DNA of 9,113 nt from Microbacteriaceae bacterium (lineage in GTDB: Bacteria > Actinomycetota > Actinomycetes > Actinomycetales > Microbacteriaceae), in assembly GCA_011620705.1 (NCBI GenBank), contig WOYR01000223.1, positions 1-9,113 on the forward strand, given 5' to 3'. Positions 5,677-9,113 of the stretch are shown piece after piece. Positions within the stretch are counted from its first letter, which is position 1. Every line of letters starts with the position of its first letter. The notes below the pieces were generated by a model that saw only the letters and a program-made list of their open reading frames with translations, was not told where the DNA came from and did no database searches. The position numbers and the translations under genes were made by a program.

Positions 5677-6998
5677 GATTCTCTCCTGATGCTCGGTTGC
5701 TGCGGACTGAGTGGACGGGGGCTCAGGGGACGGGGCGTCCCGCTGTCGAGGATGGATTCGGCGAGTTCGCGCACGGCGCCGTCTCCACCGCGGGAGTCCA
5801 GCACGACGCGGGCGGCGGCCAGGACCCGCGGGTGCGCATCGGGCACCGCGACCGGCCAGCCGACCAGCTCGAGGCAGCCGAGGTCGTTGACGTCGTTGCC
5901 GAGGTAGGCGATGCGGTCGAGCGGGATGCCGCGCTCCGCAGCCCAGTCCGAGAGGGTGGCGGCCTTGTCGGCGCTCCCTTGAGCCACCTCGGCGCCGAGC
6001 TTGCGGGCGCGGGCGGAGACCACGGGGTTCGTCTCGGTGGAGAGGATCAGGACGGGGATGCCGGCGGCGCGCAGGCGGGCGACGCCCATTCCGTCCGAGC
6101 GGCTGACGGTGACGAACTCCTCGCCGTTCTGCCCGACCAGCACCGTGTCGTCGGTGTGCACGCCGTCGAAGTCCGTGACGACGGCCCCGATCCCCCCGGG
6201 CACGGCGCCGAGACCGATCGAGCCGCCGATCGTGCCGCCGCCCCGGCCGCCGACGAGCGGGGCGATGGCGGAGGCGAGCGCGAGCTGCTCCTCCGTGTCG
6301 ATCTCGATCGCGTGCGCCTCGGGCACCAGTGCGATGCCGATCCGGCCGAAGAAGCGGTGACCGGCCCGGCGGAAGCCCGCCGCATCCATCACGTAGAAGG
6401 CGCCGGTCTCGAGGAACTCGAGCTCGCGCTCCTGCCGGCGCGGACGCCGGCGGTGGTCGTGGTTGATCCCGGTCGCGCCGCTCGCACCATGGCCGACGGT
6501 GCCGGTGGTTCCGCCGCGCCAGAGGAATCCCCAGGATTCGACGGCCGAGAACACGCAGTCGGATTCGCCATCGCTCACCCGTCCGACCGCGGCGTCGAGA
6601 TCGCCGGGGTCGATGAAGGGCGATGTGGCTTGGATGAACACCAGCACGCCGACGGGCACCCCCTGGGCGCTCAGCTGCTCGAGCGCGTGCTCGAGGGCGC
6701 TCTCGGAACTGGCCGTATCTCCGGAAAGGGACTCGGGGCGCATGACGACCTCGGCGCCCCATTCGCGCGCGACAGCGGCGATCTCATCGTCGTCGGTGGA
6801 CACCACGACGCGGTCGATGCGCTGCGACTCGCGTGCGCTCGTGATCGCGCGCCCGACCAGCGGGATGCCGCCCACCCTGCGGAGGTTCTTGCGCGGCACG
6901 CCCCGGGAGCCGCCGCGCGCCGGAATCACCGCAACGGTCTCGCCGTGCGGCCGGGTCCGAGCCTGGCCGTCGCCGCTGCGCGCACCGCCGCCGCTCAT
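5673..6998 (-). CDS. neuA: CMP-nonulosonate cytidylyltransferase fused to a KdsC-like HAD phosphatase
   Basis: This 441-residue protein has two enzymes in one chain. Residues about 20-245 are a NeuA/KdsB-type cytidylyltransferase that would activate a nonulosonate with CTP: IPARGGSRGVPRKNL (25-39, Arg28), STDDDEIA, FIQATSPF and RRPRRQERELEFLETGAFYV. A Gly-rich linker follows. Residues about 270-420 are a HAD phosphatase of the KdsC/YrbI type with all four motifs: DFDGVHTDD (Asp276, Asp278), ILSTET (Ser320), ADKAAT (Lys345) and GNDVND (367-372). The C-terminus carries a PRPLS pentapeptide twice. Vertebrate CMP-sialic acid synthetases have the same domain order, and related HAD enzymes act on Kdn-9-phosphate. 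A route through a 9-phosphate is therefore plausible but unproven. The gene overlaps its neighbours by ATGA at both ends. No Shine-Dalgarno precedes ATG6998, so translation probably depends on the upstream gene. Confidence 0.92.
   Translation of the reverse strand: MSGGGARSGDGQARTRPHGETVAVIPARGGSRGVPRKNLRRVGGIPLVGRAITSARESQRIDRVVVSTDDDEIAAVAREWGAEVVMRPESLSGDTASSESALEHALEQLSAQGVPVGVLVFIQATSPFIDPGDLDAAVGRVSDGESDCVFSAVESWGFLWRGGTTGTVGHGASGATGINHDHRRRPRRQERELEFLETGAFYVMDAAGFRRAGHRFFGRIGIALVPEAHAIEIDTEEQLALASAIAPLVGGRGGGTIGGSIGLGAVPGGIGAVVTDFDGVHTDDTVLVGQNGEEFVTVSRSDGMGVARLRAAGIPVLILSTETNPVVSARARKLGAEVAQGSADKAATLSDWAAERGIPLDRIAYLGNDVNDLGCLELVGWPVAVPDAHPRVLAAARVVLDSRGGDGAVRELAESILDSGTPRPLSPRPLSPQQPSIRRES
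5704..5733 (-). repeat. Two degenerate 15-bp tandem repeats coding PRPLS twice
   Basis: The segments 5704-5718 and 5719-5733 match at 12 of 15 positions. The three differences fall at every third base, so the encoded pentapeptide is unchanged. The repeat lies in the non-catalytic C-terminal tail of the NeuA-HAD fusion. Confidence 0.6.
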
Positions 6999-7900
6999 CG
7001 GGCGGGCACCGCCGGGCCTTCCACCCGCACGGTGCTCCCCGTGCCCTCGAGCACGGCGCGCAGGGTGGTCGAGGCCGATGAGCGCATCATCACGATGTCG
7101 AGGGCGTCGACGGTCCCTGCGAGAGCCAGCTCTGCCGGGATGCCGGCGTCGACAACGGTCACGCCCTCGATGGCGCCCACCCGGGCCAGTTGCCCGCCGT
7201 GCTCGCGACGGTGCGGCAGATACGACACTGGCCCGTCCGCCGTGACCCCGCGCAGCCAGGCCAGGTAGTCGGACTCGGCGAGCAGGCCGTCGACGACGTT
7301 CGCCGAACCGAGCACCACCCGGGTGGAGGGCAGCCGCACCGGGCGCACGTTGGCGCGGAGCCAGGTGAACTCGTTGCGCTCCAGCCGGATCTGCCGGGCG
7401 GGCAGCGCCGAGACCTCGGCGGCGTCGGCGAAAGCGCTGAACATGGTGAGGCGCTCGCCGCGGGCGAGCCGCAGCATCCGGTCGCGGGCACGACGGCCGA
7501 GCACGGTGGTGAGTCCGCCTTCGCGGGTGTCGCGCCGCGCGAACTCGGTGCGGCCGAGCAGGGCGGAGGCGAGGTGGATCGACATGTCGCCGTCGTCGAG
7601 CAGGGTGATCGAGCGCGGCCGCAGGACGGCGGCCGCCATCCGGAACTGACCTGAGAAGCCGTCGCCGATGACCCAGTCGGACTGATCGCGCAGCAGGCCC
7701 CACGGGATGCCGAAGTAGGGGGCGACGCTCGAGAAGAGCGCACCGCGTTCCAGCAATTGCTGCATCGTGGTCGGCATCTGCGGCCCGGTGAGCCGGTATG
7801 CGACGGCGATGGGACGTCCGAGGTGGGCGGCGTACTCGGCGGCGCCGAGAAGCTGCAGCGGCGATTCGACCCAGGCGAGGGGCGTGCGCCGCTGTTCCAT
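6995..7900 (-). CDS. Bacterial sialyltransferase/polysialyltransferase-like glycosyltransferase
   Basis: This 301-residue cytoplasmic protein begins with LAWVESPLQLLGAAEYAAH, the opening typical of polysialyltransferase-type and GT52-type enzymes. It carries three motifs in the order seen in bacterial sialyltransferases: an acidic DDG (Asp102-Asp103-Gly104 in LLDDGDMS), a histidine motif YLPHRRE (His230), and a Ser-rich RSSASTTL (Ser274-Ser275). The histidine motif reads His-Arg where most members have His-Pro. The likely role is transfer of the CMP-activated nonulosonate made by the next two gene products onto a growing glycan; acceptor and linkage are unknown. ATG7900 is chosen because GGAGGA lies 10 nt upstream. 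The frame stays open to 8146, but that stretch is Arg/Ser/Pro-rich and overlaps the divergent gene. This is the first gene of the operon and overlaps the NeuA gene by 4 nt (ATGA). Confidence 0.85.
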   Translation of the reverse strand: MEQRRTPLAWVESPLQLLGAAEYAAHLGRPIAVAYRLTGPQMPTTMQQLLERGALFSSVAPYFGIPWGLLRDQSDWVIGDGFSGQFRMAAAVLRPRSITLLDDGDMSIHLASALLGRTEFARRDTREGGLTTVLGRRARDRMLRLARGERLTMFSAFADAAEVSALPARQIRLERNEFTWLRANVRPVRLPSTRVVLGSANVVDGLLAESDYLAWLRGVTADGPVSYLPHRREHGGQLARVGAIEGVTVVDAGIPAELALAGTVDALDIVMMRSSASTTLRAVLEGTGSTVRVEGPAVPAR

Positions 7901-7910
7901 CGCTCGCGCC

Positions 7911-7916
7911 TCCTCC
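7911..7916 (-). promoter_or_regulatory. Ribosome binding site fixing the sialyltransferase-like start
   Basis: GGAGGA on the minus strand, within a longer GGAGGAGG purine run, ends 10 nt before ATG7900. The spacing is slightly long but the match is strong, and it rules out the much longer open frame to 8146. A TACGGT at 7917-7922 could be a -10, but its transcript would begin inside this site, so I do not call it as the promoter. Confidence 0.6.
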
Positions 7917-8006
7917 ACCGTATGTTCTCGGGTGAGACGCCCGGTTGCTGTGCTGTTCGCCTCTCCCCCAGGCTCCCCTACGGCCGTGGTCCGACCCTGC
8001 ACGAAA

Positions 8007-8045
8007 GGCGAACCGGTGCCGTCGATTGGGTGAACACCTGGTGAC
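8007..8045 (-). promoter_or_regulatory. Second PhoP (RegX3)-box-like 11-bp-phased repeat
   Basis: On the minus strand the units AGTCACCAGGT and GTTCACCCAAT are adjacent, with plus-strand cores GGTGAC at 8040-8045 and GGTGAAC at 8029-8035, a period of 11 bp. A further degenerate unit, GTTCGCC (plus strand 8007-8013), lies exactly 22 bp along in the same phase; the unit between them does not match. By eye the two best units match 8 and 9 of 11 positions of the Streptomyces PHO-box consensus. The site lies between divergent genes, 46 nt upstream of the 8092 start and 128 nt upstream of the sialyltransferase-like start, so either could be the target. It is weaker than the repeat at 945-963. Confidence 0.4.
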
Positions 8046-8079
8046 TCCTCGGCGCTGGGCGTGCTCCTGACCCGCCGGA

Positions 8080-8085
8080 TACTGT
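8080..8085 (+). promoter_or_regulatory. Candidate -10 element for a leaderless transcript of the EcsC-like gene
   Basis: TACTGT fits TANNNT and ends 6 nt before ATG8092, which puts the predicted transcription start on the A of the ATG. A GGAGGG also sits directly against the ATG, but with no spacer it is badly placed as a Shine-Dalgarno. No clear -35 is seen. Confidence 0.5.
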
Positions 8086-8091
8086 GGAGGG

Positions 8092-9027
8092 ATGGACCAG
8101 CAGATCGCGGGGACGTCGGCCGACGGCATGCACCCGCGCGTGGCACAGGGCATCGACACGCTGCTGTCGGTGCAGCGGCCGGTCGTGCTCGCCCACATCC
8201 GCTCGATCAGGAGCAGTCGGCCGGATGCCTCGCCCGCCCAGGTGATCGCGATCCTCGAGCGGCGCTTCCTCACCGCCGCGACGAGCGTCGGAGCCCTCGT
8301 CGGCGCCACCGCGGCGATCCCCGCGGTCGGAGTCGGGACCTCGCTGGTGCTCTCGGGCGTCGAGACCGCCGGCTTCCTGGAGGCCAGCGCGCTGTTCGCC
8401 CAGTCGGTCACCGAGGTCCACGGGATCGCCGTCGTCGAGCCGGAGCGGGCCAGGACTCTGGTGATGGCGATGATGCTCGGCGCCGGCGGCCAGGAACTGC
8501 TGCAGCAGTTCGCCGCAGAAGCGGCCGGTCGCGGCACGCGCCGGGCCTATTGGGGCGAATTCGTCACGAAGAGCCTTCCGCGGACGGCGCTCGGGCCGCT
8601 CAGCGACCGGATCCGCTCGGCGTTCCTCAAACGCTTCGCGGTGACGCAGGGCGGCTCGGCCATCGGGCGAGCCGCCCCCTTCGGCATCGGCGCCGTCTTC
8701 GGCGGGGTCGGCAACAACATCCTGGCGCGGCGGATCGTGCGCTCGGCCCGTGGCGCGTTCCCCCCGGCGCCCGCGACCTTCCCGGCGGCGCTGAGCGCGG
8801 TGGTGCGGGTGCCGAAGGCCGCGAAGGCGCCGCGCGAGCCGAGGGCGCCGCGCTCCCCGAAGCAGGCGCGCGCCTCCAAGGTGCGGCCTCGTCTCGGACC
8901 GCGGCTGCCTGCGCCGTCGCCGCTGCCGGGCGCCGGCGCGCACGGCCCGCGAGATGTCCTGGATCGAGGTGTCCCAGGTGGGGATGCCTCCGATGGGGAT
9001 GCCTCCGATGGGGCTTCTCGCGCCTGA
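8092..9027 (+). CDS. EcsC-like protein of unknown function with a basic low-complexity tail
   Basis: This 311-residue protein has a hydrophobic Ala/Gly-rich stretch at about 62-105 (TSVGALVGATAAIPAVG and onward) and a second at about 187-212 ending GRAAPFGIGAVFGGVGNN. The pattern, including FLEASALFAQSVTEVHGI and the late Gly-rich segment before a basic helix, recalls the EcsC family. EcsC proteins are membrane-associated and of unclear function; I rate this assignment as tentative. Residues 239-311 are a tail rich in Ala, Pro, Arg and Lys, then an acidic GDASDGDASDG repeat at the extreme C-terminus. The tail could touch nucleic acid or acidic wall polymers, but nothing proves it. ATG8092 is the first in-frame start after the spacer and sits 6 nt after TACTGT. 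The gene is divergent from the nonulosonate operon and shares with it the spacer that contains a PhoP-box-like repeat. Confidence 0.85.
   Translation: MDQQIAGTSADGMHPRVAQGIDTLLSVQRPVVLAHIRSIRSSRPDASPAQVIAILERRFLTAATSVGALVGATAAIPAVGVGTSLVLSGVETAGFLEASALFAQSVTEVHGIAVVEPERARTLVMAMMLGAGGQELLQQFAAEAAGRGTRRAYWGEFVTKSLPRTALGPLSDRIRSAFLKRFAVTQGGSAIGRAAPFGIGAVFGGVGNNILARRIVRSARGAFPPAPATFPAALSAVVRVPKAAKAPREPRAPRSPKQARASKVRPRLGPRLPAPSPLPGAGAHGPRDVLDRGVPGGDASDGDASDGASRA
8980..9009 (+). repeat. Perfect 15-bp tandem repeat, two copies plus a partial third
   Basis: GGGGATGCCTCCGAT occurs at 8980-8994 and again at 8995-9009, followed by GGGG. It is in frame in the last codons of the EcsC-like gene and encodes GDASD twice. 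The perfect identity suggests a recent slippage duplication. Confidence 0.85.
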
Positions 9028-9038
9028 TCACCCCAGAA

Positions 9039-9063
9039 CTGCATCATCCCGATGATGTTGCAG
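9039..9063. terminator. Small dyad after the EcsC-like gene, possible terminator
   Basis: CATCATC at 9042-9048 and GATGATG at 9051-9057 are perfect reverse complements around a CC loop. The pairing extends to CTGC and GCAG at the outside if a 3-nt bulge is allowed. It starts 12 nt after the stop codon at 9027. The stem is AT-rich for this genome, the loop is only 2 nt and no T-run follows, so its function is uncertain. The rest of 9028-9113 shows no gene I can support. Confidence 0.3.
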
Positions 9064-9113
9064 CCCGGTGCGACTCATCCTCCCCCGGGCCCCCGAAGCG
9101 CATCGGTCCACCG

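Noticed and set aside
5673..8537. One 954-codon open frame on the minus strand through the NeuA-HAD gene and far upstream
   Set aside because: Only the part from ATG6998 shows protein-family motifs. Upstream the same frame runs out of frame through the sialyltransferase-like gene and across the divergent gene, giving Arg/Pro-rich nonsense typical of GC-rich DNA.
9044..9113. Possible C-terminal end of a minus-strand gene (about 22 codons, containing MRFGGPGEDES, stop at 9044-9046)
   Set aside because: Too short to judge at the window edge, with no recognisable motif, and its stop would fall inside the dyad. It may be real, but the window cannot support it.

Overview
The window comes from a GC-rich actinobacterium. 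The GC-rich third codon positions, GTG starts, Ala/Gly/Arg-rich proteins and likely leaderless genes fit the Microbacteriaceae (for example Microbacterium), although the genus is an inference. I see no tRNA, rRNA, insertion sequence or CRISPR array, and no clear shift in base composition. It reads as a cell-surface glycopolymer locus.

Layout. Positions 1-793 (minus) hold the N-terminal part of an ABC transporter ATPase with a long disordered leader. After a 223-bp divergent spacer with a PhoP-box-like repeat comes a plus-strand arm. It encodes a LicC/GlmU-type nucleotidyltransferase (1017-1724), an ABC-2 polysaccharide/teichoic-acid export permease (1804-2622) and its ATPase (2622-3434), the last two overlapping by one base. 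A convergent spacer with a 10-bp inverted repeat (3472-3527) separates this arm from a minus-strand operon read from 7900 down to 3534. The operon encodes a bacterial sialyltransferase-like protein, a CMP-nonulosonate cytidylyltransferase fused to a KdsC-like HAD phosphatase, a NeuB-type nonulosonate synthase, and a putative GT-B glycosyltransferase (DUF6716-like). The first three minus-strand genes are linked by two ATGA overlaps. A second divergent spacer (7901-8091), with another 11-bp-phased TTCACC repeat, leads to a plus-strand EcsC-like protein with a basic low-complexity tail (8092-9027). Positions 9028-9113 hold a small dyad and no gene I can support.

How the genes may work together (inference). 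NeuB condenses PEP with a hexose or hexosamine, possibly as the 6-phosphate. The HAD domain could dephosphorylate the product and the NeuA domain would activate it with CMP. The sialyltransferase-like and DUF6716-like proteins would build a polymer, which the Wzm/Wzt (TagG/TagH)-type exporter moves across the membrane. The most economical reading is a nonulosonic-acid wall polymer such as the teichulosonic acids known from some actinobacteria. The two PhoP-box-like repeats raise the possibility of phosphate control. NeuB lacks the C-terminal SAF domain of classical sialic acid synthases, so its substrate is uncertain.
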